Shown here: positions 1 to 9,548 of the stretch, in pieces
Position numbering within the stretch: position 1 is the stretch's first letter
Layout: each line of letters begins with the position of its first letter
Source of the DNA: Trypanosoma brucei gambiense DAL972
Taxonomy: Eukaryota; Euglenozoa; Kinetoplastea; Trypanosomatida; Trypanosomatidae
Length of the DNA: 64,000 nt
Assembly: GCF_000210295.1 (NCBI RefSeq)
Contig: NC_026738.1
Span: forward strand, 620,001 to 684,000
Direction: 5' to 3'
Translations under genes and position numbers: made by a program
The notes under the pieces: generated by a model
What the model was told of the DNA's origin: nothing
Databases searched by the model: none
Seen by the model: the letters and a program-made list of their open reading frames with translations, nothing else

Positions 1-971
1 AAAGCAGAGCTGGCGGAGCGCAGCACCTTTTTAGTACTTGTTGTCACTTGGCGCCGATCTATGGGATCACGTGCGGAGTTGCGCGGGTGCTGCGGCTGTG
101 GCCGCAGCACCCCTGTACCGGAAAGTCGCTTGTTCAGAGAAGTAGCAGTAAGAACCGCACTATTCACTGCTTGTGATGTACTGGACCCCTCCATAACAGA
201 GGTTGTGGGGCGTCCATTGTTGGCACCGCTGCCGTTGCCATTGCTGTTTACCCCAGCGCTTGCAACCGTGGGCGGTGTGCTGCGCCATAAGTGCGGCTGC
301 TGCACCTGTCCCTGCCCCTGCGCTTGCGTTTGCATCCCGTTCCCCGTGGAAAATGCCGTTGCGCGCGGACTAATGTTCACAGCGCCGCCGCAACCTCTAC
401 CCGCATATGGGTGGTGCGGTCTCGGGATGTCAGTGCCCGGCGCTGGCCCCTCACGACCGTTCCGCAAGGAGAGCACTACTTCTTTATCGATTGTCAAGCG
501 GCCGTCTCCCCCACTTGGCATGCCACCGTGAGGCTGCATGTTGGTGCGGTGCAACTCCTCAACGAACTGCAGTATCAGCTGCCGCTCGTACTCCTCACTG
601 AGTTTCTCCGGTTGCTGCTCCACGTGATCGGATATATAGCGAAGAATAACTCGTGCCACGTCCCTTGTCATACAGCGTGCCGTCTGCGGGTTACTCATCG
701 TGGCCGAAAGGCAGCTGGAGGCGGTAGCCACAGACGAGAAGATCTCAGCGGAAGGTACTACAGTTGGAGAAGGGGGTAACGCCTGGGCACCAGGAAAAGC
801 AACGCCGAAGGGATTAGGAACGTTTGCGCAGTCCTTAAGCAACTGCAGGTCGAACATATCGAGTCCATCTGAGACCCTCTCTTCCGTTGCTACCACTGGT
901 GCTGGGCTCTGCCGCGATAAAGGTGTCTGCCGCGTACTGCCGTGTTGAGGTGGGGGTGCCTGATTCTCCAT
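1..971 (-). CDS. Unrecognised protein, N-terminal 323 codons, runs off the left edge
   Basis: An ATG at 971 on the minus strand opens a frame with no stop down to the first base of the window, so only the N-terminus (323 residues) is visible and the C-terminus lies to the left. The first 75 residues are rich in Pro, Gln and Ser. Residues about 95-135 form a compact helical-looking stretch (TRDVARVILRYISDHVEQQP, followed by EEYERQLILQFVEELHR). The rest is low-complexity, with a Gln/Gly run (QTQAQGQGQVQQP) and Asn/Gly/Ser-rich linkers. I recognise no catalytic motif or known family in this part. It is the most distal visible gene of the leftward unit, downstream of DBR1. The uninterrupted frame and the helical segment make a real gene likely; the function is unknown. 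Confidence 0.75.
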   Translation of the reverse strand, partial: MENQAPPPQHGSTRQTPLSRQSPAPVVATEERVSDGLDMFDLQLLKDCANVPNPFGVAFPGAQALPPSPTVVPSAEIFSSVATASSCLSATMSNPQTARCMTRDVARVILRYISDHVEQQPEKLSEEYERQLILQFVEELHRTNMQPHGGMPSGGDGRLTIDKEVVLSLRNGREGPAPGTDIPRPHHPYAGRGCGGAVNISPRATAFSTGNGMQTQAQGQGQVQQPHLWRSTPPTVASAGVNSNGNGSGANNGRPTTSVMEGSSTSQAVNSAVLTATSLNKRLSGTGVLRPQPQHPRNSARDPIDRRQVTTSTKKVLRSASSA

Positions 972-2900
972 CGTTTACCCACGCTAAATCGACCAGCAAG
1001 AACAAAAAATCTGTTTCCTCACGGCCTCGTCCACCCCGAAAACAGAAAATTAAAAATAAAACACAAGCACACAAAGCGACAAAAACCCGGCTTTACTCCT
1101 CAACAACCTTTGAAAACAAGCCAAAGAGCGTCCTAGTACCAAAAAAAGATAATGATCACAAATTCACAAGAAAATATGCAAACTCTCTGCTTTCACCTTT
1201 TTATCCTCAATATTTCTTTTTGTTACCCCCTTCCGGTTCGGACAGAGTTGTCACCACACGCGAGAGCTTGACAAAGTCCTCTTCTCTCTTCGCTACCCCA
1301 CCAACTAGGGATAATGAAGCGGCACAAGCGATCGCGCAAGTGGAGGATCGCTCTGTACAAGAGCCAGAATGATGCAACAAAAAAAAAAAAGGAAAAGTTC
1401 CTGTGGTCCTACAGGAGAAAGCGAAACAGCCGATCAAACAACCTACGGATAACGAAAGAATTCAGTGTACCGATTCTCAGGGCGCGAGCCGTCCTGGTAC
1501 TGTCGCTTTCTACCACTATACCCCAATATCCTTCCTCTATTTCTCTCTCTGCAGAAACCAAAAGACACGTACAGATCCAAAGAAAAAAAAGGCGCGAACA
1601 AACCGACCTTCTTAATCCAGTGTTAGCTTGCGTCACAGGTTTTTTTGTGATCCTTCCCTCCTCGTACCTTTTGCTTCCTTCCCTTCCCCTATTTGCACCT
1701 TCCCGACCTTTGCTTTGCTGCCAAGCACTCCTTCTTTCCTGATCTTCAACAAAAGGCGCTCGCACCCACTGCAAAAGGAAATGGAGATATAAATGGACAA
1801 GCGAAAATACACCACGCGCCCCTCGTGCTTGTACTTTACTATGGTTGTACGGCCGTGACGGTCCGCCAGTCAGGAAGACCACCAATAGGACGGTAGAGGG
1901 GACAAGGAAAAAGTAGAAAGATATTTTATTCCCTTTGGGCAGCCGGGAAGGAGGAGGATTGCGAATGAGAGGGCGAGGAGAGATAATAAAAAAAGTATAT
2001 ATGGAGGTTGCGAAGCTGCCTCAACAAAGTCAAAAGAATACTAGCACAGAAAAATGCCAATGTGGGTCCTCCTCTTCGCTTCCCTCCTCTTTTCTATTTT
2101 TTCTTCTTCCCTGGTTTATCGACCTTTGTTGACTCGCCCCCGTTCCTCTTCTTTTATTCCTCCCTGTCGCCAGTCCGCTTCTTAAGTTAAACAAAAAAAA
2201 AATAGAACTGAACTTCTGGTACGAAAAAAAAAAGGCTGAGGAAAGGAAAAACCAAACCAAACTAAACAGGGGGGTCTTTCGTTCTGTGTTGCCTTGTTCG
2301 GTTCTCGACACAAAAAGAAAGAGGACAAGCGATGCTTCAGTTGTTTTTTTTTCGTTTTTAGTTATTAATCTTTTCTCTAATCCTTTCCTTTCCTTCACTT
2401 CCTTCCCTACCAGTGCACCCCTGCTACACACAGAATGCTCTATAAGCTGGGGTTTAACTGGCAGACTAAAAAGGGTGCCAGAAAGCACAAAATAAGCTTG
2501 AGAGAAAGCAAGGAAAAGAGAAGAGAAAACCAACATAGAATGGTGCAGAGGTGAAAAGCAAGCTGAGATGTGGCCAGAAGGAAATCAACGTATATATATA
2601 TGAGGTACAGCTGTGGGATGAGATTTCTCGCTTTCTTCCCAATATATGCGACAATGAAAAGGGGACACATAAGGGGACCAAATACAAACCAGTCCAACAC
2701 CTTCCAATATGGGCACAAACTACTGGTCTTTGCAGAACCTCGGGAGGGGGGGAAACACATGACGTTGTCACGGGAACTCGTGCGCTTCACTAGGAAGAAT
2801 AAATAGCGTTAGCGCCAAAGAACCGGCCTTATCAAGGCAACTTGTTGCACCCCAACCTCTTTCTCAAATCCGCCCTCACCTCCCCCCCCCTTACTTTTCA
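972..2900. other. Intergenic region between the left-edge gene and DBR1
   Basis: About 1.9 kb without a credible gene. It should hold the 3' UTR of DBR1 and the 5' UTR and splice signals of the left-edge gene. On the minus strand it has many pyrimidine runs (seen as A/G runs on the plus strand, for example 1379-1394 and 2198-2245), as expected for trans-splice acceptor tracts. The open frames here are Ser/Leu/Phe-rich products of these runs and are not convincing. Confidence 0.6.
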
Positions 2901-4466
2901 TCACACATCCCCTACGGCATCCTCCACCCACGGCAAATCGTTCCCAGCGTCAACACCATCTTCAGTGCGAGCGCCGTTCCAATCAGCCGGCCTCGTTGCT
3001 ACCGATGAGCAGTTGGCATCCGGCGCTCCCGCCTTATCGTCCAGTTTCGCATGCCCACTGCCCGTCACCGGACGATGATGTCCAGAACCCCCCCCTGCTA
3101 CGACCGCAATTGTTGACTGTGGTTGGGCCTGCTGGATTGGAGAGGGTGGGAGTCCTAGCGATTGCAGTAACTGTTTTGTGCTATGGGCTGGTATCGAGAC
3201 TTCGGTACTTATCGGCTCCTCCTCGGAACTTTGTAGCAAGTTGCACGTTTCAGACGACCAACTATCGTCGTTTGCTGATAAGTAGTTGTGTGATTCCCTC
3301 AGCACCCTCAACCACAGAGGATGGTGAACAACTCGATCCACATCACTTTTCCGCCCCACAGCACCGCGTTCCCCTGGAACATCAATAAAGTCGATAAACC
3401 CCTTACCCTTAGCAGGTTTGTCCAGTGCGAGAAATTTCGTTTTCTGCTGGGTCGCCACCGGGGAAGTGGTACCTGCAGTGGTGCATTTGCCGCTCGTGTT
3501 CTCATGTGGGACGGTAGCCTCAAATCGGCAGTGTAAATGGGCAGCTATCCAGTACCGCGGTTTTATATCCTGCAGCAGCTTCACAGTGTGCGGATTGCCC
3601 AGGACACCGTGTCGTATATCTTCCCTGAAGTACGGCTTATATCGGAGTAATTGTTCTTCATCACCGTATTTTGTTACACCAGTAGGCCAGTCGTGGGAAA
3701 CAAATATGTCAACAGGAGGGAGGGTAATATGGGAGTTGGTAGTGTCATTTCCCCCATCCTGAGATACTTTCTGTGCCGGATTCGCAATGTTCGCAGCTGT
3801 AGCCGACGGTGATACTGACTGTACACCCCATTTCCGGCCCCACTGCTGCATGTGCCGAAGGGCACGCACAAAAGCCTTTAATTTTTCTACCTCAATGCGG
3901 CGCACGTGGTAGGCGGAGCGCTTTGAGGCCTCACAGACATAAAACGGCCGGTTGGGATAAGGCCGCACGTAGTCATGGGCCTTGAAAATCCCACTTATGC
4001 CTGCAACCGTAATGCAACCATCAACAACAACAACTCCTGAGTGACCTAAATAATAAATGTTGGGTGCGAGGAAGCCACCGTACGACTCTTCGGCGAGCCA
4101 ATCGGAGCACTCGTGGTTTCCGCCAACGAACAATGTAAGGTACGGTGCCCGCTTTTCGCCCTGATAGTACTTTACAAAGTCGCCGAGAGAGCGATACTTC
4201 TCCGGCACAGCCATACACTTCAAGTCCTCCTCTCTGCGGAGGGCTTGGAAATCGCCAGCACAGATGACAAAATCAATCTTTTTCCCCGATGAAACCTCGT
4301 GGTCGGAGCACGCTAGATATATTTTATCGAGTTCTCCGTGGCAACACCCCACCACGGCCACGTGCAAATTAGCAAATGTCTCGGTTGCTCCACCACTGCT
4401 TGAGGGAGCCGTCCTCTCGGTTACGCCCTCCTTTACATTAAAAAAGTGATGCACCAGACTCGACAT
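2901..4466 (-). CDS. DBR1: RNA lariat debranching enzyme
   Basis: 521-residue metallophosphoesterase that would hydrolyse 2'-5' branch linkages. In trypanosomes these arise as Y-branched intermediates of SL trans-splicing and as rare cis-intron lariats, so the site of action is nuclear. All family motifs are visible in order: VVGCCHGELDKIY (about residues 38-50, with the Cys and His metal-site positions), ICAGDFQALRREEDL (about 68-82), FVGGNHECSDW, FVSHDWP and WIAAHLHCRF. The C-terminal 150 residues are Ser/Gln-rich and unlike the catalytic core, as in other eukaryotic DBR1 proteins. I chose the ATG at 4466 because the frame further upstream starts only with GTG and lies in a pyrimidine-rich 5' UTR with an AG after the tract. 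It lies between UPF1 and the left-edge gene in the leftward array. Confidence 0.95.
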   Translation of the reverse strand: MSSLVHHFFNVKEGVTERTAPSSSGGATETFANLHVAVVGCCHGELDKIYLACSDHEVSSGKKIDFVICAGDFQALRREEDLKCMAVPEKYRSLGDFVKYYQGEKRAPYLTLFVGGNHECSDWLAEESYGGFLAPNIYYLGHSGVVVVDGCITVAGISGIFKAHDYVRPYPNRPFYVCEASKRSAYHVRRIEVEKLKAFVRALRHMQQWGRKWGVQSVSPSATAANIANPAQKVSQDGGNDTTNSHITLPPVDIFVSHDWPTGVTKYGDEEQLLRYKPYFREDIRHGVLGNPHTVKLLQDIKPRYWIAAHLHCRFEATVPHENTSGKCTTAGTTSPVATQQKTKFLALDKPAKGKGFIDFIDVPGERGAVGRKSDVDRVVHHPLWLRVLRESHNYLSANDDSWSSETCNLLQSSEEEPISTEVSIPAHSTKQLLQSLGLPPSPIQQAQPQSTIAVVAGGGSGHHRPVTGSGHAKLDDKAGAPDANCSSVATRPADWNGARTEDGVDAGNDLPWVEDAVGDV

Positions 4467-5750
4467 TTTGAATAAACAAAGAGAGCAGACGAATATATCT
4501 GCACCTTCCCACCCCTTGGTCTCTCTCCTGTTGTCTCCCTTTGCCTGATTCCCCTCCCAGTCATACGGAACAAAGAACAATACATTGCCAACCGAGAAAA
4601 TAGACAAAAATGCAAGGCCAACATAAAACGAATGGGGAACAAACGGCAACCGCTGCTGCCACAAACATCGTCAGCAAGGAAGGATGAAACATCAGGGCTC
4701 CGTTCACAACATCTGCTATTTGATGCAAATTATTTATCCACAGTCGCTTTATTATCATTATTATTGTTATTTAGTCATAGGTATTTACAACAAACCACTT
4801 TGCTGCCGGTGCGATTCCCCGCTACCTTCCTCACCACCGTCCCACTCGGTGCGCCTTTCCCCCTTTTCCACCCCGCGGTCCGTTCGATGGCGGTTATACA
4901 TGTAGTTCAAACAAACAAAGACAAGCGAAGCTACTCCTTTTGTCCGCCACAGCAAAGCAAGCCATTTGGCGATCAAACAAGAGTCAGATGCAAGAAGGTG
5001 GACCCCACTGACCGTCACTAATCCCCGTCACTTCCAACCACACGAAAAAAAGCGTCAGGGGAGGGCACGCAACATCACCAAATTTACGTTTACTTCGCGT
5101 GTTAGTGGACGTCACGCAGCACCGAAAATAACGAAGAGAATGAGAGCAGAACGGCAGCATGCTCCTATGGGATCAGCCACCGCACACACAACGCAATAGA
5201 CCCCGTCAAGTGCACTCTTTCTAAACTTCCTTCCTGTGGTGTAGTGTTGCTAATTATAGCGTCGCTGCCATAGCCCTTTTGTGCTTCATGACTCATTTAC
5301 ACAACAACCAAACCCCCCATTTCCCCGTTCATCGCGCTCCATGACGGTGGCACTCCTTGTATGCCAAACAAAACAAAGCCATCGGAAGCAACCCCTCTTG
5401 CGTCTGCCCTCCCCCTCCACTGTCGCGGGCGCTACCAATATTTGAATGCGGGCACGGGAATCGGCACCTGGAATACACACAAAACCCCAGGGAAATCACA
5501 GGGCTAATGCGGTTTTCGGAAAACAAAGAAAAGCAGCACTCCGCAAGACATACGGGCACTGCGGTTCGCGGTTCTCTGAAAACCACGAGGGGTAACAAAG
5601 CAACAGATCAACCCCCTCCCCTCACCAATGACGCGTCACCTCATTACCGTTCCGACACAGCGACAAGAAAACGTATGCCGCCACTTTACCCGGATGCCCA
5701 ACCATCGTCGAGACCCTGAGTGTCTTCCTATCCCATGTCCACGGTTCCCT
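4467..5750. other. Intergenic region between UPF1 and DBR1
   Basis: About 1.3 kb with no convincing gene. It contains the 5' UTR of DBR1; on the minus strand a pyrimidine-rich tract around 4570-4660 is followed by AG and is a plausible SL acceptor. The rest should be UPF1 3' UTR. Small open frames here have no recognisable features. Confidence 0.5.
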
Positions 5751-5957
5751 CTAGTGATCTGTAGACCAAAAGAGACCGACCATTGGGCAGCAACACGGCG
5801 CCCCAGCAGCCCTCAAATATTTTTGGTAAATCATGGTTACAGGGAAGCGCCACCGGTAGCTCAGATCCTTGGGGGTTAGCTCGTCAAGGTACTCTTTTAG
5901 ACTGTTGATATCAACGCCGTCTTGCAGTAGAGCGTTGTTGGTGCGTCTCTTTCCGCA
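5751..5957 (-). pseudogene. Possible frameshifted coding remnant downstream of UPF1
   Basis: On the minus strand a 68-codon frame ends with TAG at 5751 and is bounded upstream by TGA at 5958-5960. It has no ATG at its start. The stretch DGVDINSLKEYLDELTPKDL, followed by SYRWRFPVTMIYQKYLRAAG, has the balanced composition of a real protein, unlike the surrounding UTR-like sequence. Just upstream, a neighbouring frame reads IFDAERDAPTT, as if one frameshift joined the two. This could be a decayed gene copy or a chance open frame in the UPF1 3' UTR. I do not recognise the family. Confidence 0.3.
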
Positions 5958-6028
5958 TCAAAGATTTTGAATTACGACTTCGCACCCCAGCACGAAGAAC
6001 GCGATTCAAGTCAAGAGAAAAGAAGGCA

Positions 6029-8557
6029 TCAAGACTCACCAGGCAAGAACAATGGCGAGTCGGATTCTTCCCCTTTCAATTTACCACCTCTTTTCCGTGG
6101 TTTCTGCAGCACCACCGCCGAGGGAACGAGGTCGTCAATAGGGCCTTCCACGATCAACGACAAAGAATTCATATGCACAAGGAGTTCGTGCCAGCCCGGG
6201 TACCGTGAGAAAAGCTGCACATTGCCCATTATAATTAGCCCACGCTTCGCCCGGGTTAGCGAAACATTAAGCCTCCTCCCGTCCGTCACAAACCCCGCAC
6301 CCTGACGGTGATTGCTCCGAACGCACGACAAAATTATGAATTCCTTTTCTCTTCCCTGAAACGCATCAACAGACGAAATTTCGACGCGATCATAGACTTC
6401 CATAGGAAGACGACCACTACGTGAAAGATAGCTTCTCAAATATCGACATTGTGACCTATACGGAGTTATGACACCGATATCCCCGGGTTCCACTCCCCCC
6501 TGTATAAGCTTCGTTACAATCTGCTCAGTCAATGCAGCCTCCGCTCGATTCAGATATGATCTTCCGTTTGACCCAAGTTCCTCATTCCCGGTTGCATTGT
6601 AGAAAAAAATGGGCTTCGTTACGTCCGGCCAGGGGAAGACTTCCGACGCATCGCGTTGCTCAGCGGTAACGCCATTCTGAAGGGTCCCCTCATAATAATG
6701 ATGAGAGGGGAAGAAAGAGAGAGAAGGATTCATCCGGTATTGCACGTCCAACCGCACTGGTCGGTGTCCCATCAACACCAGTCGTTCAAACAAACTTCGT
6801 TGGTATCCAGCTTTCTCTGCTGCGGTAGAGAAAACCAACGGACGTAACTGACAGTGGTCCCCAACCAAAATAACTTGCTTCGCCCCTCGGACCAATGGAA
6901 TCAACACTTCCGGCTCAGTTCCTTGGGTTGCCTCGTCTATAAGGACATGTTTGAACTTCATAGTTTTCAATCTATAGTCGCCCGCTCCAATGCATGTGCA
7001 GCATACGACGTCTGCATTCCGAAGGATTAACCGCTCAATTTTCTCCACACCATCTTTGTAAGTGCCGTAGTCTTTGTCATTTAAACTCTTACCTGTTTGC
7101 ATCGAGTCCAGAAGTTCTTTCAATCTCTCGAGACCTGAACTCGCGTTAATGTAATCTCTTACCTGTCTTTCAAGCCCAATACTTTCCACAGAGCAAGGAA
7201 TGTCGTTGCGGTACTTAGCTTGCAATCGAACAACTTTTAATCCAGTTCCACTAACTCTTTGTGCTAGGTGGTCGACTGCAACATTACTTGGAGCGCAAAC
7301 CAAAATCCTCGACTTTACGTGACTGTGCAACTCCCGAATAATTGCCACACTTGTTGACGTTTTCCCTGTGCCGGGCGGTCCTTGAATAAGGGTCAATGGA
7401 TTTCTGAGGGCCACTCTCAAGGCCTGTTCTTGGGAATAATTCAAATTGTGGTGCCCCCTCGGCTCAGGTTCGGTATCAAACCCAGAATTCCTGTGCGCAG
7501 CACGTTCCTTTTGCCCAAGAATGGTGAAGTACAAATAAGCGGAGACCGAGCCTTCAGACCGTGCAAACTGCTGCAGTGCTTCCATCTTCCGTTTATCAGC
7601 AACCCCGTTGTACTCTGGAGAAATAGTTACAGTGGTTGCAGCAAGAATCTCATTCACAGCCTTCTTATCCACCGAACGTGCTGTGGTATCAGTTACGAAA
7701 ACAGCGTGTTCGTTGTCGACTGAAGTTGCACTAACTTCAGTGATAGTGCCAGATAGACTGCTTTCACTTCCCTTAACGCGGATTGATACGTTATCACCGC
7801 GATTTACACCTACGTCGAAGAGGGGGAACGGTTTCAACACGAAAAAATGCCTACCGCCGATCTTCTTCTGTTGTGTGCACTGGATACCCTCAAAAGAAGT
7901 ATCCTTTGAATCTCTTGCCCCTTGGGAATCAAGAGCAATTAAACCCGAAAATACTTCCACGTATTTCGTTCCACTCTCAAAATATAATGGAACCTCTGGG
8001 ACACTCTCAACAGGATCAACAAATTCTTTGACCTTCTGTTCCCAACTCATTTCAAGTGCCTTAATGTCATGCAACGTCAGTGGTCGGCGCAGGGTACTGG
8101 GAATACTGCAAATCCATGGAAGCAACCTCCGCTCTTCTATCAGGGGTAGCCAAGTAGAAGAGTCCCAGTTTAGGTCACGTAGCGTCTTCGAATGAAGACA
8201 CGGTTCGCGACAGACAAGTACAACGACAGCTTCCTCCTTTGAAGGCATAAATCCCAAGGAAAAAATATTCGAAGATCGACATATGTAGCACTCTAAAGTG
8301 GAATCACCAAGCGAATTCTCTGCGTGCAGTTTCAATGAATTATGCCCACTTTTTACGAGGTGAAGAATAATGTGAGAACCGCTGGTACCATTTGACCCAT
8401 TACAAAACCATTTTGAGCATCCATTGCAAAAGGCTAAGCAGGTCGGGCTCTCTTCGCTACAGTACGAGCAGCTGGGTTTCTTGTCCGTCTCCCCACTTGC
8501 AACCGGTGTGGTAGCAACACCGAGCGCTCGTTCATCACTAGCATGCTCACTGAACAT
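6029..8557 (-). CDS. UPF1: UPF1 / RENT1 RNA helicase of nonsense-mediated decay
   Basis: 842-residue superfamily-1 helicase, an ATP-dependent 5'-3' RNA translocase central to nonsense-mediated mRNA decay in the cytoplasm. The N-terminal Cys/His-rich zinc domain is visible at about residues 28-130 (CSYC, CNGCSKWFC, CYIC and related pairs); it binds UPF2 in other eukaryotes. The RecA core follows: GPPGTGKTST (Walker A, about 391), LIDEATQGTEPE (DEAT box, about 540), VGDHCQLRPLV, VDAFQGREKEFIILSCVRSN (about 732) and SLTRAKRGLIIMGN (about 769). The C-terminus is short and lacks the SQ-rich phosphorylation tail of metazoan UPF1. The frame extends upstream only to a TTG at 8563, so the ATG at 8557 is the start. 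It is co-directional with the ATP10-like gene and DBR1. Confidence 0.97.
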   Translation of the reverse strand: MFSEHASDERALGVATTPVASGETDKKPSCSYCSEESPTCLAFCNGCSKWFCNGSNGTSGSHIILHLVKSGHNSLKLHAENSLGDSTLECYICRSSNIFSLGFMPSKEEAVVVLVCREPCLHSKTLRDLNWDSSTWLPLIEERRLLPWICSIPSTLRRPLTLHDIKALEMSWEQKVKEFVDPVESVPEVPLYFESGTKYVEVFSGLIALDSQGARDSKDTSFEGIQCTQQKKIGGRHFFVLKPFPLFDVGVNRGDNVSIRVKGSESSLSGTITEVSATSVDNEHAVFVTDTTARSVDKKAVNEILAATTVTISPEYNGVADKRKMEALQQFARSEGSVSAYLYFTILGQKERAAHRNSGFDTEPEPRGHHNLNYSQEQALRVALRNPLTLIQGPPGTGKTSTSVAIIRELHSHVKSRILVCAPSNVAVDHLAQRVSGTGLKVVRLQAKYRNDIPCSVESIGLERQVRDYINASSGLERLKELLDSMQTGKSLNDKDYGTYKDGVEKIERLILRNADVVCCTCIGAGDYRLKTMKFKHVLIDEATQGTEPEVLIPLVRGAKQVILVGDHCQLRPLVFSTAAEKAGYQRSLFERLVLMGHRPVRLDVQYRMNPSLSFFPSHHYYEGTLQNGVTAEQRDASEVFPWPDVTKPIFFYNATGNEELGSNGRSYLNRAEAALTEQIVTKLIQGGVEPGDIGVITPYRSQCRYLRSYLSRSGRLPMEVYDRVEISSVDAFQGREKEFIILSCVRSNHRQGAGFVTDGRRLNVSLTRAKRGLIIMGNVQLFSRYPGWHELLVHMNSLSLIVEGPIDDLVPSAVVLQKPRKRGGKLKGEESDSPLFLPGES

Positions 8558-9548
8558 AAACAACTTTTCAGAAACACGGATTCAGCTTGGACTCAGAACG
8601 CTAACCAAAATAATTTTGATAAGGAAAGGACAAAAAATAATGAGAGTTTGACGTAACAACTCATTTTTTTTTGGGGGGTGCGTATCATGGATGGAACAGT
8701 ATTAACAAAAAAGGGAGTCGCAAAGCTTCAAAAAAAAAAAAATGAGTGCATGTTCGAAAAGAGGATAGTAAAAAGAACAGTGATCACACGAGTTCAAACC
8801 TACATCGTGCACACACATCTCTCCGGGATCCGTCATGATGTATTTACTTGAAGTATCTAGTGAACTTCTGTAAAGATGGACAGGGACAAACCACAGACTT
8901 ATGATATAGTATCGATTCCTCTAAACAAACATACGGTCGGTCGCCTTACGTGAGAGACCGCCACATGATCGCTGTGTAGTCCGTCTCAAAAAGGTAAAAA
9001 CAGTTTGGTGCGCCAAGTGACACTAACAGTGATGATGATGCTATGGGTTTACAAACGCACTCGAACATGATTCTGTATGTTAACCAGCTGTAGTTGAAAT
9101 GCCTCTCTACCGAAAGAAACCGACTGAAGTGTGAGAAAACGGACGAGGAGTTTCAAAATAAAAACTGATTTTCTGGATACCACTTAAACGGTGATAGCAC
9201 GTTCATCAATAAATACGCTACACTTCAACACAAATATGTTCGCAGGTGAAGAGACCACTTTTCACATCCTGATAAGGCGAAATAATCAGAGGCGACGTAA
9301 AACATAAGTAAAACCAATGACAACAACAACTTCTCAGGAACAGCACTGTATCTGGAAAAAAAACCGATTATGGCACCACCTCGATGGGATAGGGCGCACC
9401 AAGTATGCTCCCTTGCGTTCATTTTATTAAATTGTAGACAGTTACCACATGATTCGCGTAGTTTTATAAGAATTACAAAAGTAATAATAATTTTACCCTA
9501 CCTGTTATATGCTAGAATGAGAGACATAAAACAGCTCACCATACATTA
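8558..9548. other. Intergenic region between the ATP10-like gene and UPF1
   Basis: About 1 kb, AT-rich, with no credible gene. It should contain the 3' UTR of the ATP10-like gene and the UPF1 5' UTR with its splice signal. Confidence 0.6.

Noticed and set aside
61..948. Plus-strand frames at the left edge (156, 162 and 82 aa)
   Set aside because: They are antisense to the continuous minus-strand frame from 971 and have Cys/Pro/Arg-rich shadow composition.
2440..2790. Minus-strand hydrophobic frame of 116 aa
   Set aside because: It lies in a pyrimidine-rich UTR, its Leu/Phe content follows from the T/C runs, and it has no family features.
4467..4664. N-terminal extension of DBR1
   Set aside because: It would start with GTG and contains the likely splice-acceptor tract, so it is 5' UTR.
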